This document shows, piece after piece, positions 48,643 through 56,650 of a stretch of DNA of 64,000 bases (the stretch's first letter is position 1; each line of letters starts with the position of its first letter). A program made the translations under genes and the position numbers. The stretch lies in the NCBI RefSeq assembly GCF_000429505.1, contig NZ_AUBZ01000019.1, forward strand, positions 1 to 64,000. The letters run 5' to 3'. This DNA comes from Aliagarivorans taiwanensis DSM 22990. GTDB lineage: Bacteria; Pseudomonadota; Gammaproteobacteria; Enterobacterales; Celerinatantimonadaceae. Below the pieces are notes generated by a model that ran no database searches, was not told where the DNA came from, and saw only the letters and a list, made by a program, of their open reading frames with translations.

Positions 48643-49529
48643 GCTAGTTGCACAGCGATATCACTGATCTCCGCCGCTTTAGTCAGCTTTTCTCTCCAGT
48701 GCAACGGGATCGCCTCAACCCCATAATAGGCCCCCGCCAGTTGGCCGCAGACCGCAGCGGTGGTATCGGCATCATCCCCCAAGTTAGCTGCCGCCAGTAC
48801 CGCCTGCTCAAAGCTTTCAGTATGGGCAAAGCACCATAGCGCCGCCTCCAGACACTCGACCACGTAGCCGCTACCACGTAGCTGTGAGTAGGTTTTTTCC
48901 AGATAGTGCTGCTGTTGCAATTGGGCTATCTTGCGACACTCGGGCTGGTAGAGGCTGGTGTTTAGAATCGCTGCCTTATCATCCCCCCTAAGTGCGCAGT
49001 GCAGCAGCGCGGCGAAGTAGCGACAGGCATCGATACACTCTTTAGCGCCATGGGTGGTGCGCGAGCTCTCCCCTGAGTAATGCAGCTGCCGCTCAAGGTT
49101 GGGGTGGTAGTAGATCACCACCGGGGCCAATCGCATCAGCGAGCCATTACCGGCGGACAAGGGGTGGGAGGAGCCCGCGAAGGGCTCCCCTTCACGCTGA
49201 AAGCGGCTCAACGCTTCCGATACCGTCACGCCAATATCAAAACAGCGTCCGGTACTGCTCATATAGCCCTTGGTGCGCCAATCACTGTAGCGGTGCATCT
49301 GGTCGCTGGGGTCAAAGCCGTCTATTTCCAGCAATGACAGGGCCAGGCACAAGGCCATCGAGGTATCGTCGGTCCACTGACCCGCTTTTAAGCCAAACGG
49401 ACCACCACCGACCATATCGGTCAGTGGAGTAAAACTGCCGGGTGGTTGAAACTCTAAGCTGGTGCCGAGTGCATCTCCCGCCGCCAAGCCGAGTAAACAG
49501 CCTTGGTAATGTTGTGTTCGATTGCCCAT
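48612..49529 (-). CDS. ADP-ribosylglycohydrolase (DraG-like)
   Basis: A 305-residue hydrolase that removes ADP-ribose from arginine or related linkages. Di-metal ligands are in TDDT (T53-T56) and GDDADTT (D252-T257); ALGTSLEF near the N-terminus and AGNGSLMRLAP are conserved. It resembles the broad ADP-ribosylglycohydrolase family, and R. rubrum DraG only in motifs. The divergent draT gene makes a DraG-like role likely. Its 3' end overlaps the terminator of GcvB. The divergent region of 161 bp carries a tandem repeat. Confidence 0.88.
   Translation of the reverse strand: MGNRTQHYQGCLLGLAAGDALGTSLEFQPPGSFTPLTDMVGGGPFGLKAGQWTDDTSMALCLALSLLEIDGFDPSDQMHRYSDWRTKGYMSSTGRCFDIGVTVSEALSRFQREGEPFAGSSHPLSAGNGSLMRLAPVVIYYHPNLERQLHYSGESSRTTHGAKECIDACRYFAALLHCALRGDDKAAILNTSLYQPECRKIAQLQQQHYLEKTYSQLRGSGYVVECLEAALWCFAHTESFEQAVLAAANLGDDADTTAAVCGQLAGAYYGVEAIPLHWREKLTKAAEISDIAVQLAKKSHPIEGG
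48614..48642 (+). terminator. GcvB terminator overlapping the glycohydrolase stop codon
   Basis: Stem AGCCACCC/GGGTGGCT (48614-48621 and 48628-48635) followed by T8. It ends GcvB on the plus strand. The minus-strand complement encodes the last residues (SHPIEGG) of the convergent glycohydrolase. Confidence 0.9.
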
Positions 49530-49553
49530 TGGCGTAACGTCCTATTTAGCCTT

Positions 49554-49585
49554 GCTTGTTTGTTGAGCGGCTTGTTTATTGAGCG
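49554..49585. repeat. Two tandem 16-bp repeats in the divergent draT/draG region
   Basis: GCTTGTTTGTTGAGCG (49554-49569) and GCTTGTTTATTGAGCG (49570-49585) are adjacent and differ at one base. They lie 25-56 bp upstream of the glycohydrolase start. They may bind a regulator or be a simple duplication. A TTGACA (49597-49602) follows to the right but has no -10 at 17 bp. Confidence 0.6.
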
Positions 49586-49690
49586 AACCCACTATTTGAC
49601 ATCATACCTGTAGAGCTGGCCTCGGTATAAGGCCAAGCCCATGAGAGATAAAACTTTTTTGATAACAGCAAAGAGGGTGTACGAGTTGCC

Positions 49691-50542
49691 ATGAGTGAAG
49701 TCTCAGATGTTGTAGTCAGTGCCACTAGCCATCGGCTGCCGCGCTTCGCCTACAGCGCGCTGAATCGCTGCAACCTGCCAGCGGTCACTCTAGGAAGCTG
49801 CACCTATCAACACAGCCCTACACCACTTGAGATCGATGGCGTTGCCGAGTTGCATAGCGAGTTGTTTCGCAGCATTGAGCGGCTTCCTCACGCCAAAGAG
49901 CGGGCCCTGCACTTTCGCCAGTATATGCGCTCCGCCTTTCTGCTCGACCATCTGGATGAAGCCGGATTCAACCCTAATGAGCAGCGAGTTAAGCGCGGCA
50001 AAGCCGATTATCTGCGGCTACTCCGTGGCTGGATGTTTAACCCCGATGGCATTGAAGCGGCGGTGCTAAAACGCTGGGTTGAATCGCGCTTTGGCTTACT
50101 GGCACAGAGCCACCGAGGCGTGCTCGACCATCGCGACTCGCCAAACTACCAAGGCTATCAGGCTGATTACATGCGTGGCCTCTACAACAGTAATGCCTTA
50201 GAAGCGCAACTGGATGTGCTCTACAGTTATTGCCAGTTTGAGCTGGCGCGGCGTTGGCCTAGCCAGCTTCACCGACAGCTATTCCGCGGAACCAATCGCA
50301 TAGAGACCTACAACCGGAGCAGCCATCACCACGATACGCTTTGCCCCATCTTATTGAACAACCTCAACTCGTTTAGCGATGATCCCCATCTGTGCGAGCT
50401 ATTTGGCGATGTGGTTCTCGAAGTCAAAGTCCCCACCAGCAAGATCCTCTACTTTCCTGAGCTGTTACCCGGAGTCCTTCAGGGAGAGGGCGAGTATTTG
50501 GTCCTTGGTGGGCTTTACCAAGCCTTAGAGCATCGCGGTTAA
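49691..50542 (+). CDS. draT: NAD+-dinitrogenase-reductase ADP-ribosyltransferase (DraT-like)
   Basis: A 283-residue protein matching DraT along its length: LNRCNLPAVTLGS, ADYLRLLRGWMF, AAVLKRWVESRFG, NALEAQLDVLYSYCQFELARR, LFRGTNRIE (NAD-binding arginine), LLNNLNSFSDD and LPGVLQGEGEYLVLGG with the ExE catalytic glutamates. DraT inactivates NifH by ADP-ribosylating an arginine after ammonium addition or darkness. No nif genes are in the window, so nif elsewhere or another target must be considered. The two genes diverge; in Rhodospirillum they form one operon. Confidence 0.9.
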   Translation: MSEVSDVVVSATSHRLPRFAYSALNRCNLPAVTLGSCTYQHSPTPLEIDGVAELHSELFRSIERLPHAKERALHFRQYMRSAFLLDHLDEAGFNPNEQRVKRGKADYLRLLRGWMFNPDGIEAAVLKRWVESRFGLLAQSHRGVLDHRDSPNYQGYQADYMRGLYNSNALEAQLDVLYSYCQFELARRWPSQLHRQLFRGTNRIETYNRSSHHHDTLCPILLNNLNSFSDDPHLCELFGDVVLEVKVPTSKILYFPELLPGVLQGEGEYLVLGGLYQALEHRG

Positions 50543-50567
50543 TCGTGAGCAGCGCTTATCGAATGCG

Positions 50568-50606
50568 GATTGCTTATCTTAGGAGCAGATTGCTTCTCTT
50601 AGGACC
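50568..50606. repeat. Tandem 20-bp repeat upstream of yciB
   Basis: GATTGCTTATCTTAGGAGCA (50568-50587) and GATTGCTTCTCTTAGGACC (50588-50606) are near-identical neighbours in the 153-bp gap between draT and yciB. No function is visible. Confidence 0.5.
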
Positions 50607-50695
50607 GATCTACGCCCACCATCTTGCCAGCGGGCATGGTTTACGCTAGCGTGCATGGCACTTGCACTAACCTTTTGGGGCCAAGCTAAACCACC

Positions 50696-51262
50696 ATGAA
50701 GCAGTTTTTTGACTTTATACCCTTAATTATTTTCTTTGCCGCTTACAAGTTTTACGACATCTATGCGGCCACCTTGGCACTGATCGTCGCAACCGCCGTA
50801 CTATTGGCCTACAGCTGGCTACGCCACAAGAAAGTCGAGCATATGCACCTGATCTCCTTCGTACTGATCGTGTTCTTTGGTGGCCTCACCTTGGTTTTGC
50901 GCGACGACAACTTTATCAAGTGGAAGCCAACGGTTATCAACTGGCTGTTTGGTGTAATTCTGCTTGGCAGCCAGCTGATCTTCAAACAACCCATCATCAA
51001 GAAAATGCTGGGCAAAGAGATGACCCTACCGGATAAGATCTGGAATCGCGTCAACGCCGCCTGGGCCCTGTTCTTTGTAGGCAGTGGCGTGCTCAACCTG
51101 ATCGTCGCCTTTCAATTCTCAGAAGCGGTATGGGTGAACTTTAAGGTGTTCGGTCTGCTCGGCCTGACCCTGCTGTTTACTGTCGCCTCAGTGCTATACC
51201 TCTATCGCCATTTGCCAAAAGAGCAACAAGAACAAACTTTGGAAAACAATAAGGACGTTTAA
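50696..51262 (+). CDS. yciB: YciB inner-membrane septation/envelope protein
   Basis: A 188-residue protein with five hydrophobic segments and the IspZ/YciB signature [14 protein letters not shown] at the N-terminus. YciB takes part in envelope integrity and interacts with the elongasome and divisome. Length is near E. coli YciB (179). It lies two bases before yciI. Confidence 0.93.
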   Translation: MKQFFDFIPLIIFFAAYKFYDIYAATLALIVATAVLLAYSWLRHKKVEHMHLISFVLIVFFGGLTLVLRDDNFIKWKPTVINWLFGVILLGSQLIFKQPIIKKMLGKEMTLPDKIWNRVNAAWALFFVGSGVLNLIVAFQFSEAVWVNFKVFGLLGLTLLFTVASVLYLYRHLPKEQQEQTLENNKDV

Positions 51263-51264
51263 TT

Positions 51265-51564
51265 ATGTGGTACCTGATCTACTCAGAAGACATCGCTAAC
51301 AGCCTGCCACTGCGCAAACAAGCCCGTCCAGCGCACCTGGCGCGTCTGGAAGCCTTGCGTGACGAAGGCCGCTTGTTGGTCGCCGGCCCTAACCCGGCCA
51401 TTGATGCTGAAGACCCAGCAGAGGCTGGTTTTACCGGCTCTACGGTCATCGCTGAGTTTGAGAGCCTGGAAGAGGCGCGACGCTGGGCCGATGCCGACCC
51501 TTACGTAGATGCCGGTGTTTATCAAAAGGTTATCGTTAAACCCTTTAAAAAGGTGCTGCCTTAA
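51265..51564 (+). CDS. yciI: YciI-like dimeric ferredoxin-fold protein
   Basis: A 99-residue protein matching Yci[30 protein letters not shown] and [17 protein letters not shown]. The family has a His-Asp pair in a pocket of unknown activity. It is coupled to yciB with two bases between, as in E. coli. Confidence 0.93.
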   Translation: MWYLIYSEDIANSLPLRKQARPAHLARLEALRDEGRLLVAGPNPAIDAEDPAEAGFTGSTVIAEFESLEEARRWADADPYVDAGVYQKVIVKPFKKVLP

Positions 51565-51573
51565 CTCACCCGG

Positions 51574-51599
51574 AGCGGCAGACTAACCGGTCTGCCGCT
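51574..51599 (+). terminator. Terminator after yciI
   Basis: AGCGGCAGAC-TAACCG-GTCTGCCGCT is a perfect 10-bp stem ending 35 bp past the stop; the following GTCTTTCT is a weak U-tract. Confidence 0.65.
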
Positions 51600-51635
51600 G
51601 TCTTTCTCCTCCCTTGAACGCCACTAATAATATTT

Positions 51636-51664
51636 TTGTCATTTTTAAATCTTCTGACTACGCT
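51636..51664 (+). promoter_or_regulatory. Candidate promoter for the comEA-like gene
   Basis: TTGTCA (51636-51641), 17-bp spacer, TACGCT (51659-51664), about 33 bp upstream of the ATG. The -10 is a moderate match. Confidence 0.4.
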
Positions 51665-51697
51665 GGTTAATGACGGTAATGTCAAAGAGGATAAAAA

Positions 51698-51970
51698 ATG
51701 AGAAAACTACTAACTGCTTTAGCAACCGCACTACTTCTCAGTACTCAGGTCTACGCCAACGAATCCATGGCGCCGGACGCTGTCGACATCAACTCAGCAA
51801 CGGTGGAACAGTTGGTGGAGTTAAAAGGCATTGGCCCGCAAAAATCCGAGGCGATCGTCGCCTATCGGGAGCAACACGGCGGGTTTAACTCCATTGAAGA
51901 GATCGTGTTAGTGCCGGGTATCGGCGAGAAGATCTACTTGGATAACCGCGAGGTATTGACCATAAAATAG
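51698..51970 (+). CDS. ComEA-family helix-hairpin-helix DNA-binding protein
   Basis: A 90-residue exported protein: signal peptide (LLTALATALLLSTQVYA) then one ComEA-type HhH domain (VDINSATVEQLVELKGIGPQKSEAIVAYREQHGGF and VPGIGEKIY). Periplasmic ComEA binds incoming DNA in natural transformation; E. coli has the similar YbaV. A strong AGAGGAT site precedes the ATG. Single-gene unit between yciI and galU. Confidence 0.88.
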   Translation: MRKLLTALATALLLSTQVYANESMAPDAVDINSATVEQLVELKGIGPQKSEAIVAYREQHGGFNSIEEIVLVPGIGEKIYLDNREVLTIK

Positions 51971-52084
51971 CCATAAACGCCGCCAAGTCAGGGGTTTGGC
52001 GGCATTCCAGAAACCCTTTTCTTTTTTCCTTCATCTCTCCGTGATAAATTCTCAGCCAGTTAATTAGACAATGGATACTCCCCC

Positions 52085-52981
52085 ATGGGCAAACTTGTAC
52101 GCAAAGCCGTATTACCCGTCGCAGGTCTTGGCACACGGATGCTGCCAGCCACCAAAGCGATCCCCAAAGAGATGCTGCCAATCGTCGATAAGCCGTTGAT
52201 TCAATATGTGGTTCAAGAAGCCATTGAAGCCGGCATCAAGGAGATTGTGCTGGTGACCCACTCCAGTAAAAACTCCATCGAAAACCACTTCGATACCAGT
52301 TTTGAACTGGAAGCGACCTTGGAGAAACGGGTTAAGCGTCAGTTGCTCGACGAGATCCGCTCCATCTGTCCTAAAGACGTCACCATCATGCAAGTACGCC
52401 AAGGGGTGGCCAAGGGCTTGGGCCATGCCATCCTTTGTGCCTTGCCACTGGTTGGCGAAGAGCCGTTTGCTGTGTTACTGCCAGATGTGATCATCGATGA
52501 TGCCGCCAGCGATCTGCGCAAGGACAACTTGGCCGAGATGATTGCCCATTTTGAAGAGGACAAGCTCAGTCAGGTGATGGTGGATGCGGTGGCCGATGAG
52601 GATATCGACAAGTTCGGTATCGTCGATATCGGTGGCGTCGAGATCGCCCCGGGACAATCAGCAAACATCGTGACTACAGTTGAGAAGCCCAAACGTGAGG
52701 AAGCGCCGTCTAACTTGGCGGTAGTGGGCCGCTACGTGCTGTCGGCAGCAATCTGGCAAGAGCTGTCACGCACCCTACCTGGTGCGGGCGACGAGATCCA
52801 GCTGACCGATGCCATTGCCAGCTTGATGCAAAAAGAGGGTGTGCAAGCTTACGCGATGCGCGGTAAGAGCCACGACTGCGGCGGCAAACTTGGCTATATG
52901 CAAGCCAATGTCGAATATGGGCTGCGCCACCCCAAACACGGTGCGGCATTCAGAGAGTACCTGAAGACCCTCAAGCTGTAG
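52085..52981 (+). CDS. galU: UTP-glucose-1-phosphate uridylyltransferase GalU
   Basis: A 298-residue nucleotidyltransferase ([19 protein letters not shown] at the N-terminus, [27 protein letters not shown]). It makes UDP-glucose from glucose-1-phosphate, feeding Ugd in the exopolysaccharide cluster. Glucose-1-phosphate from the GH94 enzyme is one possible source. Length matches E. coli GalU (302). No strong ribosome-binding site is seen. Confidence 0.96.
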   Translation: MGKLVRKAVLPVAGLGTRMLPATKAIPKEMLPIVDKPLIQYVVQEAIEAGIKEIVLVTHSSKNSIENHFDTSFELEATLEKRVKRQLLDEIRSICPKDVTIMQVRQGVAKGLGHAILCALPLVGEEPFAVLLPDVIIDDAASDLRKDNLAEMIAHFEEDKLSQVMVDAVADEDIDKFGIVDIGGVEIAPGQSANIVTTVEKPKREEAPSNLAVVGRYVLSAAIWQELSRTLPGAGDEIQLTDAIASLMQKEGVQAYAMRGKSHDCGGKLGYMQANVEYGLRHPKHGAAFREYLKTLKL

Positions 52982-52996
52982 TCATTGACTCGCATA

Positions 52997-53026
52997 GAAA
53001 AACCTCGGCAATGCCGAGGTTTTTTG
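52997..53026. terminator. Bidirectional terminator after galU
   Basis: AACCTCGGCA-A-TGCCGAGGTT is flanked by AAAA and TTTTT. It separates galU from the convergent Ala-rich gene. Confidence 0.85.
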
Positions 53027-53040
53027 CTTTTGGGAGCCGC

Positions 53041-53634
53041 TTAGCTGGCAGAGGCGAAGCCGCCACCACCTGAGCCACCTCCACCAGCGCCTGCCCCGGG
53101 TAAAGCAGGCGCAGCAGGTGCTGGAGCGGGTGTTCCAGCAGCTGGCGCTCCACCAGCGGCAGTAGGCGCAGCCACTGCCGTTGGATCTACCCCAGCCACA
53201 ATGGCCGCTTGTACTAGAGCCTCGGCAGACACACCTGCGTTAGCCGCAACCTCAGCAATGCCGCTGGCTTGCGCTGGTGCCGCAGACATCGCTGCTTCAG
53301 TAATCAACTGCGCTTGCTCAGGCGCCGCACTCATTGCAGCAGAGCTAATGACAGCCGCTAATTCAGGAGCCGCTGCTGCGGCAGCCGAAGTGATAGCAAC
53401 CGCTTGAGTAGGGTTAGCGGCAACTAAGCTCTCTACTGCAGCGCCGGCCATCGCAGGCGCAACCGCAGCAATTTCAGCCGCAATCTGCTCTGCACTCATT
53501 CCCTCTGCTATTGCATTCGCTACAACTTCATCCGCGCTTAGACCACTCTCTACGTCACCCGAAATGTCGGCTAAAACGACATTACTCGCGAGACATAAGG
53601 CGAGAAGCCAGCGCTTGATCTTAATACTACGCAT
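53041..53634 (-). CDS. Secreted Ala-rich protein with tandem 15-residue repeats
   Basis: A 197-residue protein counted from the ATG at 53634, which has a strong GGAGGA site; an earlier start is weaker. Signal peptide (KRWLLALCLASNVVLA). The body is more than one-third alanine. Units of about 15 residues repeat, for example ISSAAMSAAPEQAQL and ITEAAMSAAPAQASG, with degenerate copies before and after. A Pro/Ala linker and a Gly/Ser tail (GAGGGGSGGGGFASAS) end it. Similar proteins of unknown function occur in marine gammaproteobacteria. A helical surface or matrix role is inference only. Confidence 0.75.
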   Translation of the reverse strand: MRSIKIKRWLLALCLASNVVLADISGDVESGLSADEVVANAIAEGMSAEQIAAEIAAVAPAMAGAAVESLVAANPTQAVAITSAAAAAAPELAAVISSAAMSAAPEQAQLITEAAMSAAPAQASGIAEVAANAGVSAEALVQAAIVAGVDPTAVAAPTAAGGAPAAGTPAPAPAAPALPGAGAGGGGSGGGGFASAS

Positions 53635-53655
53635 ATTTCCTCCGTGAAAACTCAA

Positions 53656-54038
53656 TAACCCAACTAACTATCATTCGCGCCTTACATGACGACATGGTCA
53701 ATAACAGTATATTTTGATGCCAGAACAAATAAAGCAAGTTTAGTTCCCGTTTTAAAAAAAATATTTTATAAGATTTTTCATGAGGTTACTAATCACACAT
53801 TAGAAAGTTATCGATAAACTGTAAGTAATCTCGACACCTGCAAATTCTTGATCTCCATCACACTGTTTTGTTCTGGAACACCTCCTCTCTTGAACCTCGA
53901 ATATCACGCTATTGTTCTCTAAGATAAGCCGGACAATCTTCGGCTCTCGCAAAATCAAGACCTTACTAACCACACAATTAGCTGCTAGCTCCGTTCACCC
54001 ATCAACTGTAAAAAAAGCTGACAGTCTGATTGCCCTCT
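53656..54038. other. AT-rich intergenic stretch, no gene seen
   Basis: A 383-bp stretch between the Ala-rich gene and the last exopolysaccharide gene. It has a long A/T tract near 53750-53780 and lacks a credible ORF. It probably contains the Ala-rich gene's promoter and the end of the exopolysaccharide transcript, but I see no convincing terminator. Confidence 0.5.
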
Positions 54039-55445
54039 TTATTCAGATACATACCCCTGCCTTGGCATCCGCGCTGCAATCGCCCCCAAGCTTAAGATAA
54101 TCACGAAACTAGCCGCATTTGCCGGGGCCTGCAGGTTAAAGTCAACACTGATGTGGATAAGCATTGCAATAATGGCCATCGCACAGGCCAAGGTAGTCGC
54201 TTTCATCAGTGGATCTTTGCGCGTGTACATAGTCACCAGACAACGCCCCAATACAAGTAGTACCACCAGTGCTAACACCGCACTCGCTACCACCCCGGAT
54301 TCAATCACAAACTGTAAATAGTCGTTGTGGGCATGGTCGTAGAAATGCGTCATTGGCTCAGGAGCATAGTTCTGGAACAGTGCATAGAAACTACCCGCCC
54401 CAGACCCCGTTAGCCAAAAATCTTGAACTAGAGGCCAACTCCAGTTCAGCACGTCTACCCGCCCTTCTTCTACCAACACGGTTGCCTCAAGGCGCTCCCG
54501 CAGTTTGCTCAAACCAAACAACGAGCTAACCACCAGCACATCGATAATTAACAGACTGGCAAACAAGATAGTGAGAGAACGAGGTCGATGCTTGTAAAGC
54601 AGTAAGGCCAAAACAGCACCCAGTAAAGTCGTGATAAACAAGGCGCTGTTGCCCATGCGCGAGCGAGACATCACCAAGCCAATCACCATAATCACCATAC
54701 AAAGACGCACTAGCATCTTTGCACTTAGCAAGGCTTCGACAAGTCGTCGCATCCGATGTCGCCAACTATGTGCTCCCAGCAAGTTTAAGTCTGCAACCAC
54801 CAGACCTAAGCCCATGCAGATGCATAGCAGTAGGTAATTGGCAAAGTGGTTTTTGTAAACAAACGAGCCTGTGGCTATATCGCCAATCACCATCGCGAAC
54901 ACCGGCGATAGGCTTACGCCAGAGAGAACTAGCATTGCCCCGTAAAAAGCCTGAAATGTACCACTCACTACAAATGCCGTCATCACAGCGCGGATCCGCT
55001 CTGGTGAATGGATCAAGACCCCGCAGTTAAACATTAACAGCAAGTAGCTGATACCTTTAAGCAACGCGACATGGGTCTGCTGAGGATCTACCGAGACAGA
55101 TGCCGATTCATGAACAATCCGAACATCGGCTGTGGACTGCCACAACGAGGCCGCGCCAGGGCTCACTTTCGCCAGCCACTCAATAGGTAAACTCAGCAAT
55201 TGCAACAACGTAAACACTTGGAATAGTGCAACCCCGGCCAACAGCCAGCGCAAAGGTTTAAGCCAGCGCCAAGGAATGGCCTCGCGGCAGCACCACAATA
55301 TGAGTATTGTCTGGATGGCAATCAATAGCTCCATCAACGACCACGCCCAAGGTCGGTTGCTGCCAAGTGGCAGAGGTAACCAAACCACTAATATGAGCAA
55401 CAAAGCAAACGCCAACCGCTCTACACGGTGTGATAAAAGTACCAT
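54039..55445 (-). CDS. Wzy/WaaL-type O-antigen ligase or polymerase
   Basis: A 468-residue membrane protein with about 11-12 hydrophobic segments and the conserved periplasmic loop around GSGAGSFYALFQNYAP and FYDHAHNDYLQF. This HxxND motif marks the O-antigen ligase/Wzy_C superfamily. It polymerises or ligates a lipid-linked polysaccharide; which one cannot be told. Last gene of the cluster. Confidence 0.83.
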   Translation of the reverse strand: MVLLSHRVERLAFALLLILVVWLPLPLGSNRPWAWSLMELLIAIQTILILWCCREAIPWRWLKPLRWLLAGVALFQVFTLLQLLSLPIEWLAKVSPGAASLWQSTADVRIVHESASVSVDPQQTHVALLKGISYLLLMFNCGVLIHSPERIRAVMTAFVVSGTFQAFYGAMLVLSGVSLSPVFAMVIGDIATGSFVYKNHFANYLLLCICMGLGLVVADLNLLGAHSWRHRMRRLVEALLSAKMLVRLCMVIMVIGLVMSRSRMGNSALFITTLLGAVLALLLYKHRPRSLTILFASLLIIDVLVVSSLFGLSKLRERLEATVLVEEGRVDVLNWSWPLVQDFWLTGSGAGSFYALFQNYAPEPMTHFYDHAHNDYLQFVIESGVVASAVLALVVLLVLGRCLVTMYTRKDPLMKATTLACAMAIIAMLIHISVDFNLQAPANAASFVIILSLGAIAARMPRQGYVSE

Positions 55446-55454
55446 CTGTGCATC

Positions 55455-56237
55455 CTAGCCTTGAGTTATTCCAACCACTGCAGGCCTATCAGTTAGGCTT
55501 GCAGCGTTTCCTTTACAGGTTTGCGCAATACTGCCCGGAGTTTCGACAAATAACCGCAACCCTCGTTGTTCACCATAGCGCTCAACCACCCACTGAAATG
55601 CGCGCTTCAAATCTGGTGCGCGCTTATCTAGGCCATGGCAATCACTGGCCACCACATCCACTAAATCTTGCTCCAGCATCTTAAGGGCAAAGCCTTGGGC
55701 CTGCTCTCGAAACTCCCCCAAAAAACTACCCGCAGTCACCTGAAATAAGCACCCCATACGGCGCCACTGCTGCAAGTAATACGGCTCCTTCCACAAGCCG
55801 CGATTGCGCTCGGGATGAGCGATAAGCGGAATGATGTCACGCGCTTTTAGCCACTTAATCAAATTGTTCACCCCTTGCGGCACATGCCCATGGGGTAACT
55901 CCAGTAGTAATACCTGTAGCCCCTGCCACTCTCCCAATAAGGGTAATACGCCTTGCTCGTGCCACAGCATAATCTCTGGGCTTAAGTGCACTTCGGCAGC
56001 AAAGTGGAGCTGGATATCTAAACCACGCGATTCAATGGCATTCAGCAGCAACCGATAAGGTTGCGCAATCGTCGCCAAGCTGTTTTCAAATACACCGGGT
56101 AACATATGCGGAGTGGCCACCATCACCTTGGTACCGCAAGCTTGGGCCAGCTCTAACATGGCCATGCTCTGCGCCAAATCTTTCGCGCCGTCATCAATGC
56201 CCGGTAACACATGGCAGTGTAAATCAACGAAGTTCAT
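55455..56237 (-). CDS. CpsB/CapC-type PHP-fold tyrosine phosphatase
   Basis: A 260-residue metal-dependent phosphatase of the PHP superfamily. Metal ligands are in DLHCHVLPGIDDGAKD, HPERN and ASDCHG. Such proteins dephosphorylate the tyrosine kinase that controls capsule or exopolysaccharide chain length. The ATG at 56237 (MNFVDLHCHV) is preferred; a start at 56264 lies in the VanZ gene. It overlaps that gene by 14 bp. Confidence 0.88.
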   Translation of the reverse strand: MNFVDLHCHVLPGIDDGAKDLAQSMAMLELAQACGTKVMVATPHMLPGVFENSLATIAQPYRLLLNAIESRGLDIQLHFAAEVHLSPEIMLWHEQGVLPLLGEWQGLQVLLLELPHGHVPQGVNNLIKWLKARDIIPLIAHPERNRGLWKEPYYLQQWRRMGCLFQVTAGSFLGEFREQAQGFALKMLEQDLVDVVASDCHGLDKRAPDLKRAFQWVVERYGEQRGLRLFVETPGSIAQTCKGNAASLTDRPAVVGITQG

Positions 56238-56640
56238 CGACCTGCCTTGGCGAAGCCAGCACATCCGTAATCGCTTTGATTACTAACCAACACGCTAAGC
56301 CCAAACACACCCCGAGGTAATTAGCAGCCAAGTCTCCCCACGAAAACTGGCGCGTAGGTACGAACATCTGGTGCAGCTCCACGAGACTCACCACGCCTCC
56401 CCAAAACACTAACACCAACAAAATACGTGAGGGGTCAGAGTTAACACGGAAAGAGTCAACAAACAGCAGTACAGCCACGGTACTCAGCGTGGCACACCCC
56501 AAATGAAGCACTTTGTCGCCACCGAGTAATACCTCGAGGTAATGCAGTTCATCCAGAAACCAGCCGAAGCTCTTAGACAAATCGCCAAGTGCTAACAAAA
56601 CACAAAACAGCAAACACAGTAAGCGAAGTAAAGCGGTCAT
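56224..56640 (-). CDS. VanZ-family membrane protein
   Basis: A 138-residue protein with four hydrophobic segments and a VanZ-like pattern (KVLHLGCATLSTVAVLL, VSLVELHQMFVPTRQFSWGDLAANYLG). VanZ-like proteins are common in exopolysaccharide loci; their role is unknown. It overlaps the phosphatase gene and follows the VpsP-like gene by 10 bp. Confidence 0.83.
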   Translation of the reverse strand: MTALLRLLCLLFCVLLALGDLSKSFGWFLDELHYLEVLLGGDKVLHLGCATLSTVAVLLFVDSFRVNSDPSRILLVLVFWGGVVSLVELHQMFVPTRQFSWGDLAANYLGVCLGLACWLVIKAITDVLASPRQVDELR

Positions 56641-56650
56641 TATTTTGCTC

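Noticed and set aside
49597-49626. TTGACA as a sigma-70 -35 for draT
   Set aside because: The only TATA-like sequence (TATAAG) is 24 bp away, too far.
49530-49690. Sigma-54 promoter or NifA upstream site in the draT/draG gap
   Set aside because: I looked for TGGC-N9-TTGC type and TGT-N10-ACA patterns in both directions and saw none convincing.
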